A stretch of DNA of 29,421 nucleotides. Source: Desulfocurvus sp. (GTDB taxonomy: Bacteria; Desulfobacterota; Desulfovibrionia; Desulfovibrionales; Desulfovibrionaceae). The notes beneath the pieces are model-generated. The model did not search any database and had not been told where the DNA came from. It saw only the letters and a program-made list of their open reading frames with translations. The stretch lies in assembly GCF_023230885.1 (NCBI RefSeq), contig NZ_JALNWM010000008.1:1-29421 (forward strand). The letters are read 5' to 3'. This document shows, piece by piece, positions 17,619-27,166 of the stretch (its first letter is position 1; each line of letters starts with the position of its first letter). Position numbers and translations under genes: made by a program.

Positions 17619-17821
17619 TTTTTTGCGGCAACTGTATAGGATTCTGAGCCCCGCGCAAGGGTTAACTTCATTCCACCCCCCGCTGGCACGGGAATGCCAC
17701 ATTACCGTAAACTCCGCGTAATCCTGCGCCGGACAAGGCCCGCCCCCCGGCGCGCCCGGGGCGGGGAGCCCCGCACTATTGTACTTTGCAAAAACATTTG
17801 TCTTTGGCTGGCGCAACGCAA

Positions 17822-17853
17822 GGCGGGCCGGGAGCCCGCGCCCCCGGCCCGCC
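17822..17853 (-). terminator. Hairpin downstream of acs
   Basis: The arms 17822-17832 and 17843-17853 pair perfectly over 11 bp with a 10-base loop, 24 bases past the acs stop. Only TTGCGTTGCG follows on the minus strand, so any termination would be weak or Rho-assisted. The rest of 17593-17877 holds no gene. Confidence 0.5.
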
Positions 17854-17877
17854 GTCGCGGCCCTTTGCCCGTGCGGC

Positions 17878-19863
<1,986 letters not shown>

Positions 19864-19998
19864 CACCTGCTCCCTTGGTTGTCCTTGCGGCGGAGGCGGT
19901 CCTCCCGGCGCGGCCCCCCTGGCCGCGCGACGCGTGGCGCCGCCTTCCGGAGTACACCAGCTTTCCTAGGCCTTGCAAATTCCGGCGGGCACTATTTT

Positions 19999-20028
19999 TT
20001 GGTAAACGGCATGATTTCGTGGTATGAA
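19999..20028 (+). promoter_or_regulatory. Possible promoter of pat
   Basis: TTGGTA (19999-20004), an 18-base spacer and TATGAA (20023-20028) lie in the AT-richer part of the acs-pat intergenic region. The start would be near 20035, giving a leader of about 120 bases. No comparably good promoter was found for acs. Confidence 0.4.
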
Positions 20029-20154
20029 CGGATGCGTGAAAATTGGCACACGCCCGCCCTTGCCCGGCGCCCGTTTTTGGGTCAAAGGAACCCTGTGGGC
20101 CGCACTCCCGGCCCACGACGCAGACGGCCCCAGCGCCCCGGAGCAGACCCGCCC

Positions 20155-22869
20155 ATGAACCTCGACAATTTCAACACCATGTTCCGGCCCAACTCGGTGG
20201 CCGTCATCGGCGCCACCGAGGAGCCCGGGCACCCCGGCGCCGTGCTCATGCGCAACATCCTGGCCAGCAAGTTCATCGGCCCGGTCATCCCCGTGCACGA
20301 CACCCTGGACTCGTGCTTCGGCCTGCCCGTCTACCGCGAGATCGACACCCTGCCCCTGACCCCCGACGTGGCGCTGATCTGCTCCGAGCCGGAGACCGTG
20401 CCCGACTATGTGCTCCAGCTCGGCCGCCGCGGCACGGCCGGGGCCGTGGTCATCGGCAACGGCTTCGCCGACCTGCCCGCCGACGTGCGCGCCATGCTCG
20501 AAGGCGCGATCCTCTCCGCCGCCAAGCGCACGGACCTGCGCGTCCTCGGCCCGGAGAGCATCGGTTTCATCTCGCCCGCCACGGGCATCAACGCCAGCCT
20601 GGCCCACATCGGCGCCGAAAGCGGGCGCGTGGCCTTCGTCACCGAATCCGACTCGCTGTTCACCTCCATCCTGGACTGGGCGGGCAGCCGCAATATCGGC
20701 TTTTCCCACTTCATCTCCCTGGGCCGCAAGCTCGACTTCGGCTTCGGCGACCTGCTCGACTGGCTCAACGCCGACCCCAACACCCGCGCCGTCATGCTCT
20801 ACGTCGAGGAAATCGCCAACGCGCGCAAGTTCATGTCCGCCGCGCGGGCCACGGCGCGCAACAAGCCGCTGCTGGTCATCAAGGGCGGGCGCAGCCCCGA
20901 GGCCGCCGACCTGCTCGGGCGCTACTCCCGCCGGCCCCAGGGTCTGGACGCCGTGTACGACGCGGCCTTCCGCCGCTCGGGCATGCTGCGCGTCGGCGAC
21001 ATCGACTCGCTCTTCGACGCCGTGGAAACCATCGTGCGCTCCCGGCCCCTCAAGGGCGAGCGCCTGGCCATACTCTCCAACGGCCGCAGCCCCGGCATCC
21101 TTGTGCAGGACATGCTCGCGGGGGGCGGGGGCACCCTGGCCCAGCTCGACGAACAGACGCGCACAAGCCTCATGGACCTGCTGGCCGGGGAGCCCGGCGG
21201 CCCGGCCAAGGCCTTCCTGGACGCCGAAAACCCCGTGAACATCACCGCCCACGCCAGCCCCGAGCGCTACGCCGAGGCCCTGAAGATCCTGCTCAAGGCC
21301 GAAGGCGTGGACGCCGTGCTCGTGCTCAACGTGCCCTCGCCCCTGGTGGACGGCCAGGAGGTGGCCCGGGCCGTGGCCGCCGCCGCCCGGCGCTCCAAGC
21401 GCACCGTGCTGGCCTCGTGGATCGGCGGGGAGCACTCCCAGAAGGGCCGCGAAATCCTCAACGAGGCGGGCATCTCCACCTACTGGACCCCCGACAAGGC
21501 CGTGCGCGCCTTCCTGAACCTGGTCCACTACGGGCGCAACCAGGACATGCTCGTGCAGACCCCGGCCTCCCTGCCCACGGAATTCATGCCCGACACCGCC
21601 ACCGCGCGCATGGTCGTGGCCAACGCCCTGGAGTCGGGCCGCCGGACCCTGACCGTGCCCGAGGCCATGGACGTGCTGGACTGCTACGCCGTGCCCGTGG
21701 TCGAAACGCGCCTGTCGGGCAGCGCCGAGGCCGCCGTGGCCGCCGCCGCCGAGATGGGCTTCCCCGTTGCCCTCAAGGTTCTCTCGCCCGACTCCTTCTG
21801 CAAGACGCGCGCGGGCGGCGTGGCCCTGGACCTCGACTCCCCCGAGGCCGTGCGCGAGGCCACCGGCGCCGTGGCCGACCGCGTGGCCGAGGCGCACCCC
21901 GACTGCCGCGTGGCGGGCTACGTCGTGCAGCGCATGGGCCGCCGCCCCCGGGCCCGCGAAGTCTTCATCCGCGCCGCCACCGACCCCGTCTTCGGCCCCT
22001 ACATCCACTTCGGCCAGGGCGGCGCCGACACCGAAATCCTGCGCGACGAGGCCCTGGCCCTGCCGCCCCTGAACATGGCCCTGGCCCGCGAGCTCATCTC
22101 GCGCACCGCCGTCTCGCGCCTGCTGGCCGGGCGCGACGACCACCCCGGGGCCGACCTCGACGCCCTGTGCCTGACCCTGGTCAAGGTTTCGCACATCATC
22201 ATCGACCTGCCCGAGGTCCAGACCCTGGCCATCAACCCCCTGTTCGTGGACGAGGACGGCGTGCTGGCCCTGGACGCGGAGATCACCGTCGCCCCGGCTG
22301 CAGGCGAGCCCGGCGCGCGCCTGGCCATCCGCCCCTACCCGCGCGAACTCGAGGAAAGCGTGGAGCTGGCCGACGGCACCCGCGTGACCCTGCGGCCCAT
22401 CCGCCCCGAAGACGAACCCGCGCACTGGGAATTCCTCTCCCGGCTGTCCATCGACGACATCCGCTACCGCTTCTTCGGCCTGGTGCGCGAGCTGCCGCGC
22501 TCGGAGATGATCCGCCTGACCCAGATCGACTACGACCGCGAAATGGCCTTCATCGCCACCGCCGAAGACCCCGGCGCCCCCGGTCGGACCGAGACCCTCG
22601 GCGTGGTGCGCGGCATGACCAAGCCCGACAACTCCGCCACCGAGTTCGCCATCGTCGTGCGCTCCGACCTCAAGCGCAAGGGCCTGGGGCGCATCCTCAT
22701 GGACAAGCTCATCCGCTACGCCCGCACCCGGGGCACCCGCTTCATGATCGGCGAGGCCCTGCTCGAGAACAAGGGCATGGCCACCCTGGCCGAGCGCCTG
22801 GGCTTCGAGGTCAAAAAGAATTACGACGACGATGTCTACCAGTTCCGCCTGCCCCTGAACCCCGACTAG
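20155..22869 (+). CDS. pat: Pat-type protein lysine acetyltransferase (ADP-forming acyl-CoA synthetase-like plus GNAT)
   Basis: A 904-residue two-part protein. The N-terminal about 700 residues match the NDP-forming acyl-CoA synthetase fold: CoA-binding domain from VAVIGATEEPGHPGAV, succinyl-CoA-ligase-like domains, then an ATP-grasp part. The last about 160 residues are a GNAT acetyltransferase with candidate catalytic E830 (TEFAIVVR) and the acetyl-CoA loop RKGLGR (841-846). The SHTG phosphohistidine site of true ADP-forming synthetases reads SRRP (258-261), so that reaction should be lost, as in Salmonella Pat/YfiQ. Known Pat acetylates a C-terminal Acs lysine and inactivates the enzyme, and acs lies divergent here. 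The ATG at 20155 has GGAG 11 bases upstream; the frame is open far upstream but starts here by homology. Confidence 0.92.
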   Translation: MNLDNFNTMFRPNSVAVIGATEEPGHPGAVLMRNILASKFIGPVIPVHDTLDSCFGLPVYREIDTLPLTPDVALICSEPETVPDYVLQLGRRGTAGAVVIGNGFADLPADVRAMLEGAILSAAKRTDLRVLGPESIGFISPATGINASLAHIGAESGRVAFVTESDSLFTSILDWAGSRNIGFSHFISLGRKLDFGFGDLLDWLNADPNTRAVMLYVEEIANARKFMSAARATARNKPLLVIKGGRSPEAADLLGRYSRRPQGLDAVYDAAFRRSGMLRVGDIDSLFDAVETIVRSRPLKGERLAILSNGRSPGILVQDMLAGGGGTLAQLDEQTRTSLMDLLAGEPGGPAKAFLDAENPVNITAHASPERYAEALKILLKAEGVDAVLVLNVPSPLVDGQEVARAVAAAARRSKRTVLASWIGGEHSQKGREILNEAGISTYWTPDKAVRAFLNLVHYGRNQDMLVQTPASLPTEFMPDTATARMVVANALESGRRTLTVPEAMDVLDCYAVPVVETRLSGSAEAAVAAAAEMGFPVALKVLSPDSFCKTRAGGVALDLDSPEAVREATGAVADRVAEAHPDCRVAGYVVQRMGRRPRAREVFIRAATDPVFGPYIHFGQGGADTEILRDEALALPPLNMALARELISRTAVSRLLAGRDDHPGADLDALCLTLVKVSHIIIDLPEVQTLAINPLFVDEDGVLALDAEITVAPAAGEPGARLAIRPYPRELEESVELADGTRVTLRPIRPEDEPAHWEFLSRLSIDDIRYRFFGLVRELPRSEMIRLTQIDYDREMAFIATAEDPGAPGRTETLGVVRGMTKPDNSATEFAIVVRSDLKRKGLGRILMDKLIRYARTRGTRFMIGEALLENKGMATLAERLGFEVKKNYDDDVYQFRLPLNPD

Positions 22870-22947
22870 CACCGGGCCGGGGCGCCTCCCCCGCCCCGCG
22901 GGGCCGCCCTCCGGCCGCGGCGCGCGGAAAAAGCGGCCCCAGGGGCT

Positions 22948-22975
22948 TTGCAGGGCGGCCCATTCGCCTTATAGT
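22948..22975 (+). promoter_or_regulatory. Predicted promoter of the nifU-nifS-cysK-cysE operon
   Basis: TTGCAG (22948-22953), a 16-base spacer and TATAGT (22970-22975) give a reasonable sigma-70 match. Transcription would start near 22982, about 50 bases before nifU. No clear regulator site was identified, although an IscR-type input would be expected for such an operon. Confidence 0.5.
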
Positions 22976-23032
22976 GGACCGCAGCGATAGGAATTCAAGG
23001 GCGCCTGGCGTCCGCCAAGCGAGGAGGCTCCC

Positions 23033-23863
23033 ATGTGGGACTATACCGACAAGGTCAAGGATCACTTCCTGAACCCGCGCAACGCGGGGGCGATGGACAA
23101 CCCCGACGCGGTGGGCGAGGTGGGCAGCCTGGCCTGCGGCGACGCCCTGAAGCTCTTCCTGAGGATCAACGCCCAGGGCGTCATCGAGGACGCCACCTTC
23201 CAGACCTTCGGCTGCGCCAGCGCCATCGCCTCGTCCTCGGCGCTGACCGAGCTGCTCAAGGGCAGGACGGTGGAGGAGGCCGAACGCCTGACCAACAAGG
23301 ATATCGCCGAGTACCTGGGCGGGCTGCCCAGGGAGAAGATGCACTGCTCGGTGATGGGCGAGGAGGCCCTGTCCGCCGCGCTGAAGAACTGGCGCGGCGA
23401 GGCCGCCCCGCAGGCCCACGCCGAGGGCGAACTGGTCTGCCGCTGCTTCGGCGTCACCGACGTGACCATCCGCCGGGCCATCGAGGAGAACGGGCTGCGC
23501 ACGGTGGAGGAGATCACCAACTACACCAAGGCCGGGGGCGGCTGCGGCGACTGCGTGCCCCGGCTGGAGGAGATCCTGGCCGAAGTGCTGGGCCGGACCC
23601 CGGCGCCCGCCCCGGCCGCCCGGCCGCTGACCAACCTGCAACGGATGCAGAAGGTCATGCGGGTCATCGACGAGGTGGTGGCCCCGAGCCTGCGCAAGGA
23701 CGGCGGAGACATCGAGCTGGTGGACATGGACGGCGCGGACGTGCTGGTTTCCCTGCGCGGGGCCTGCTCGAGCTGCCCCTCCAGCCAGCTGACGCTCACG
23801 GATTTCGTGCAGAAGACCCTGCGCGAGCAGGTGGACCCGGCCATCCGGGTCAGGAGGGCCTGA
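23033..23863 (+). CDS. nifU: Iron-sulfur cluster scaffold NifU (three-domain)
   Basis: Scaffold on which Fe-S clusters are built before transfer to apoproteins. All three classical NifU domains are visible in 276 residues. The IscU-like domain has C35, C61 and C105 and the CGD motif. A bacterioferritin-associated-ferredoxin-like [2Fe-2S] domain has C136, C138, C171 and C174. A C-terminal NFU domain has CSSCPS (C245, C248). The ATG at 23033 follows GAGGAGG, a strong ribosome-binding site. It is the first gene of an operon with the sulfur donor nifS and the cysteine-making genes cysK and cysE. No nitrogenase gene is near, so it probably serves general Fe-S assembly. Confidence 0.96.
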   Translation: MWDYTDKVKDHFLNPRNAGAMDNPDAVGEVGSLACGDALKLFLRINAQGVIEDATFQTFGCASAIASSSALTELLKGRTVEEAERLTNKDIAEYLGGLPREKMHCSVMGEEALSAALKNWRGEAAPQAHAEGELVCRCFGVTDVTIRRAIEENGLRTVEEITNYTKAGGGCGDCVPRLEEILAEVLGRTPAPAPAARPLTNLQRMQKVMRVIDEVVAPSLRKDGGDIELVDMDGADVLVSLRGACSSCPSSQLTLTDFVQKTLREQVDPAIRVRRA

Positions 23864-23864
23864 G

Positions 23865-25097
23865 GTGGACCAGCAAATCAAGCCGCTGTATTTCGACAAC
23901 AACGCCACGACCCGCGTGGCCCCCGAAGTGCTCGAAGAAATGCTGCCCGTGCTCTCGGACCTCTACGGCAACCCGTCGAGCATGCACCGCTTCGGCGGGC
24001 AGGTGGGCAGGCTGCTGGCCCGGGCCCGCGAGCGCGTGGCCGCCGGGCTGGGCTGCTCGCCCGAGGAGATCGTGTTCACCTCCTGCGGCACGGAGTCGGA
24101 CAACACGGCCCTGCACAGCGCCGTGGCGGCCAACCCGGGCAAGAAGCACCTGGTGACCACGCGGGTGGAGCACCCCGCCGTGCTCAACGTGGCCCAGCAC
24201 CTGGAAAAGCGCGGCCACGACGTGACCTGGCTGGGCGTGGACGCCCAGGGACTGCTGGACCTGGACGAGCTGCGCCGCTCCCTGCGCGACGACACGGCCC
24301 TGGTCTCGGTGATGTTCGCCAACAACGAGACGGGGACCGTCTATCCCCTGGCGGACATCGCGGACATCTGCCGGGAGCGCGGGGTGCTGCTGCACACCGA
24401 CGCCGTGCAGGCCGTGGGCAAGCTGCCCCTGGACCTGTCCGCCCTGGGGGTGGACTACCTGGCCCTGTCGGGGCACAAGCTGCACGCGCCCAAGGGCGTG
24501 GGGGCGCTCTATGTGCGCCGGGGCGCGCCGTTCCGGCCCTTCGTCCTGGGCGGGCACCAGGAGCGCGGGCGGCGCGCGGGCACGGAAAACGTGGCCTCCA
24601 TCGTGGCCCTGGGCAGGGCGGTGGAACTGGCCGCGGCGAACATCGACGAGGAGAACACCCGCGTGCGCGCCCTGCGCGACCGGCTGGAGCGCGGCCTGCT
24701 GGAGTCCATCCCCGACGCGCGGCTCAACGGCCACCCCGACCGGCGCCTGCCCAACACCACCAACATCTCCTTCAAGTATGTGGAGGGCGAGGCCATCCTG
24801 CTGCTGATGGACGAGCTGGGCATCTGCGCCAGCTCGGGCTCGGCCTGCACCTCGGGCAGCCTGGAGCCGTCGCATGTGCTGCGCGCCCTGGGCGTGCCGT
24901 TCACCTTCGCCCACGGCTCCATCCGCTTCTCCCTGTCGCGCTACAACACCGGGGCCGAGGTGGACACGGTCCTGCGCGAGATGCCGGGCATCATCGCGCG
25001 GCTGCGGGCCATGTCGCCCTTCCGCGAGGGTGCCGACGCCCCTGACGGCGGGGCCTGCGCCTGCTCCTGCTCCGCCCCGGGCAAGGGGGGCCGCTGA
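23865..25097 (+). CDS. nifS: Cysteine desulfurase NifS
   Basis: PLP enzyme that removes sulfur from cysteine and passes it to NifU. The product is 410 residues with YFDNNATTRVAP at the N-terminus and the PLP lysine in LSGHKLHAPKG (K205). The catalytic cysteine is C328 in SSGSACTSG, and the RAGTENV segment is also present. It starts with GTG one base after the nifU stop, with GGAGGG upstream, so expression is coupled. Odd: the C-terminus carries a short cysteine-rich tail, ACACSCSAPGKGGR (397-410), with three cysteines in five residues beyond the usual fold. Its last base is the first base of the cysK start codon (TGATG). Confidence 0.96.
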   Translation: MDQQIKPLYFDNNATTRVAPEVLEEMLPVLSDLYGNPSSMHRFGGQVGRLLARARERVAAGLGCSPEEIVFTSCGTESDNTALHSAVAANPGKKHLVTTRVEHPAVLNVAQHLEKRGHDVTWLGVDAQGLLDLDELRRSLRDDTALVSVMFANNETGTVYPLADIADICRERGVLLHTDAVQAVGKLPLDLSALGVDYLALSGHKLHAPKGVGALYVRRGAPFRPFVLGGHQERGRRAGTENVASIVALGRAVELAAANIDEENTRVRALRDRLERGLLESIPDARLNGHPDRRLPNTTNISFKYVEGEAILLLMDELGICASSGSACTSGSLEPSHVLRALGVPFTFAHGSIRFSLSRYNTGAEVDTVLREMPGIIARLRAMSPFREGADAPDGGACACSCSAPGKGGR

Positions 25098-26032
25098 TGC
25101 GCATCGCACAGGACATGACCCGCCTGGTGGGCCGCACGCCCCTGGTGCGCCTGAACCGGGTGGCGGCCGGGCTGCCCGGCACGGTGGCGGCCAAGCTGGA
25201 ATTCTTCAACCCCGGCTCGTCGGTGAAGGACCGCATCGCCCTGGGCATGATCCAGGCCGCCGAGGCCGCCGGGCGCCTGGGGCCCGGGGCGGTGGTGGTG
25301 GAGCCCACCAGCGGCAACACGGGCATCGGCCTGGCCCTGGTCTGCGCCGTGCGCGGCTACCGGCTCGTCCTGACCATGCCCGAGAGCATGAGCCTGGAGC
25401 GCCGGGCGCTCCTGGCGGGCTTCGGGGCCGAGCTGGTGCTGACCCCGGCGGCCCGGGGCATGACCGGGGCCATCGAACGGGCCCGGGAGCTTCTGGCCGC
25501 GACGCCCGGGGCATTCATGCCCTCGCAGTTCGACAACCCGGCCAACCCCGCCACCCACGAGGCCACCACCGCCGTGGAAATCTGGGACGACACCGACGGC
25601 ACGGTGGACGTGCTGGTGGCCGGGGTGGGCACCGGGGGCACGCTGTCGGGCCTGGCCCGGGCCCTCAAGGCCAGAAAGCCCGGGCTGCGGGCCGTGGCCG
25701 TGGAGCCCGCCGATTCGGCGGTGCTTGCGGGCGGCGCCCCCGGGCCCCACGGCATCCAGGGCATCGGCGCCGGATTCGTGCCTGCCAACGCGGACACCGC
25801 GCTCTTCGACGAGATCATGCCCGTGGGCACCGACGACGCCCTGGCCATGGCCCGGCGGCTCATGCGCGAGGAGGGCATCGCCTGCGGCATCTCCGCCGGG
25901 GCGGCGGCCCTGGCCGCCGTACGGGTGGCCGCGCGGCCCGAAAGCGCCGGGCGGCTGGTGGTCTGCATCATCCCCGACACTGCCGAGCGCTACCTGTCCA
26001 CGGCCCTGTTCCAGGCTCCGGCCGCGGGCTGA
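25097..26032 (+). CDS. cysK: Cysteine synthase (O-acetylserine sulfhydrylase)
   Basis: PLP enzyme making cysteine from O-acetylserine and sulfide. The product is 311 residues. It has the PLP lysine in NPGSSVKDR (K44), the substrate loop TSGNTG (71-76), the phosphate-binding GVGTGGT (176-182) and the serine near GISAGAA (266). The start overlaps the nifS stop by one base. It sits between nifS (uses cysteine) and cysE (makes its substrate), so the operon runs from serine to sulfur on NifU. In a sulfide-producing organism the sulfide supply would be ample (inference). The length and motifs are ordinary. Confidence 0.96.
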   Translation: MRIAQDMTRLVGRTPLVRLNRVAAGLPGTVAAKLEFFNPGSSVKDRIALGMIQAAEAAGRLGPGAVVVEPTSGNTGIGLALVCAVRGYRLVLTMPESMSLERRALLAGFGAELVLTPAARGMTGAIERARELLAATPGAFMPSQFDNPANPATHEATTAVEIWDDTDGTVDVLVAGVGTGGTLSGLARALKARKPGLRAVAVEPADSAVLAGGAPGPHGIQGIGAGFVPANADTALFDEIMPVGTDDALAMARRLMREEGIACGISAGAAALAAVRVAARPESAGRLVVCIIPDTAERYLSTALFQAPAAG

Positions 26033-26070
26033 CGCGCGCCGCCCCCAACCCTTTCGCCCCTCCGAACGCC

Positions 26071-26997
26071 ATGAAGCAATTCGACCCACAGCTCGACCAG
26101 GTCATCGACGCCCTGTGCGACCCACGCTCCTACGAGATCGTCCACCACAGCCATGAGCGCCATGTGCCCATGCCCTCGGTGGCCGTGCTGGAGGAGGTCG
26201 TGGGCCGCCTGCGGGCGGTGCTCTTTCCCGGCTACTACGGCTACTCCGACGTGGACGCCTCGACCATGCGCTTCCACGTCGGCGCCAACCTGGACAAGAT
26301 CCACCGCCTGCTGGCCGAGCAGATCATGCGCGGGCGCTGCTTCACCTGCGCCCTGGAGGCCGCCGACTGCGCCGACTGCGACGGGCAGTCGCGCGAGGTG
26401 GCCTCGCGGTTCATCGCCCGGCTGCCCGAGGTGCGCCGCCTGCTGTCCACCGACGTGATGGCCGCCTATGCGGGCGATCCGGCGGCCAAAAGCCCGGGGG
26501 AGACCATCTTCTGCTACCCCTCCATCCTGGCCGTGACCCACTACCGCATCGCCCACGAGCTGTACCACCTGGGGGTGGACCTCATCCCGCGCATCATCAC
26601 CGAGATGGCCCACTCGCGCACGGGCATCGACATCCACCCCGGCGCGGAAATCGGCGAGGGCTTCTTCATCGACCACGGCACGGGCGTGGTCATCGGCGAG
26701 ACCTGCGTCATCGGGCGCGGGGTGCGGCTGTACCAGGGCGTGACCCTGGGCGCCAAGAGCTTCCCCAAGGGCGAGGACGGCGCGCTCATCAAGGGCATCG
26801 CGCGCCACCCCATCGTGGAGGACGAGGTCATCATCTACTCCGGGGCGACCATCCTGGGCCGGGTGACCATCGGCAAGGGCTCGGTCATCGGCGGCAACGT
26901 GTGGCTGCTGAACGACGTGCCCCCCGGCACCCGGGTCATCCAGCGCCCGGCAGGCGGCGACGGCGAGGCCGCCTTGCTGCTGCAGGGCATCGGCTGA
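26071..26997 (+). CDS. cysE: Serine O-acetyltransferase (EpsC/CysE family)
   Basis: Acetylates serine with acetyl-CoA, the first step of cysteine synthesis. The 308-residue product has a helical N-terminal domain. From about 180 onward a left-handed beta-helix hexapeptide domain follows (HSRTGIDIHPGAEIGEGFFI, DHGTGVVIGE, GVTLGAKS, the last with the catalytic region). It resembles the longer EpsC type more than E. coli CysE. Odd: the N-terminal domain carries C90-x2-C93-x6-C100-x2-C103, which looks like a metal or Fe-S site. The ATG at 26071 lacks an obvious ribosome-binding site, and no better start is seen in the 38-base gap after cysK. It is the last gene of the operon and is followed by a strong terminator. 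Confidence 0.94.
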   Translation: MKQFDPQLDQVIDALCDPRSYEIVHHSHERHVPMPSVAVLEEVVGRLRAVLFPGYYGYSDVDASTMRFHVGANLDKIHRLLAEQIMRGRCFTCALEAADCADCDGQSREVASRFIARLPEVRRLLSTDVMAAYAGDPAAKSPGETIFCYPSILAVTHYRIAHELYHLGVDLIPRIITEMAHSRTGIDIHPGAEIGEGFFIDHGTGVVIGETCVIGRGVRLYQGVTLGAKSFPKGEDGALIKGIARHPIVEDEVIIYSGATILGRVTIGKGSVIGGNVWLLNDVPPGTRVIQRPAGGDGEAALLLQGIG

Positions 26998-27085
26998 TGC
27001 TGCGCTCCTGAAACAGGGCCCGCACCGCCCCGGGGCGCCGCGCCGCGGCCCTCGGCGCGCAAGATCCGACCGGGGCCGGACGCAC

Positions 27086-27130
27086 CGGGGCCCGCGGAGC
27101 AAGGCATTCCACCTTGCGCCGCGGGCCCCG
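27086..27130 (+). terminator. Intrinsic terminator after cysE
   Basis: A 12-bp perfect stem (27086-27097 with 27119-27130) is extended by 6 bp inside (27099-27104 with 27112-27117) across one mismatch, with a 7-base loop. TCCGTTTTC follows on the plus strand. It ends the nifU operon, and the minus side lacks a T-run, so its effect on copA is less sure. Confidence 0.85.
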
Positions 27131-27166
27131 TCCGTTTTCACGGGTGCCCCGGGGCGCCGGAGGCCC

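Noticed and set aside
20044..20063. TGGCAC ... TTGC resembling a sigma-54 promoter ahead of pat
   Set aside because: The GG-to-GC distance is 15 bases instead of the required 10.
20155..22869. Reading the pat gene as an energy-conserving ADP-forming acetyl-CoA synthetase
   Set aside because: The phosphohistidine SHTG site is SRRP, and a GNAT domain with catalytic features is fused at the C-terminus, as in Pat/YfiQ.
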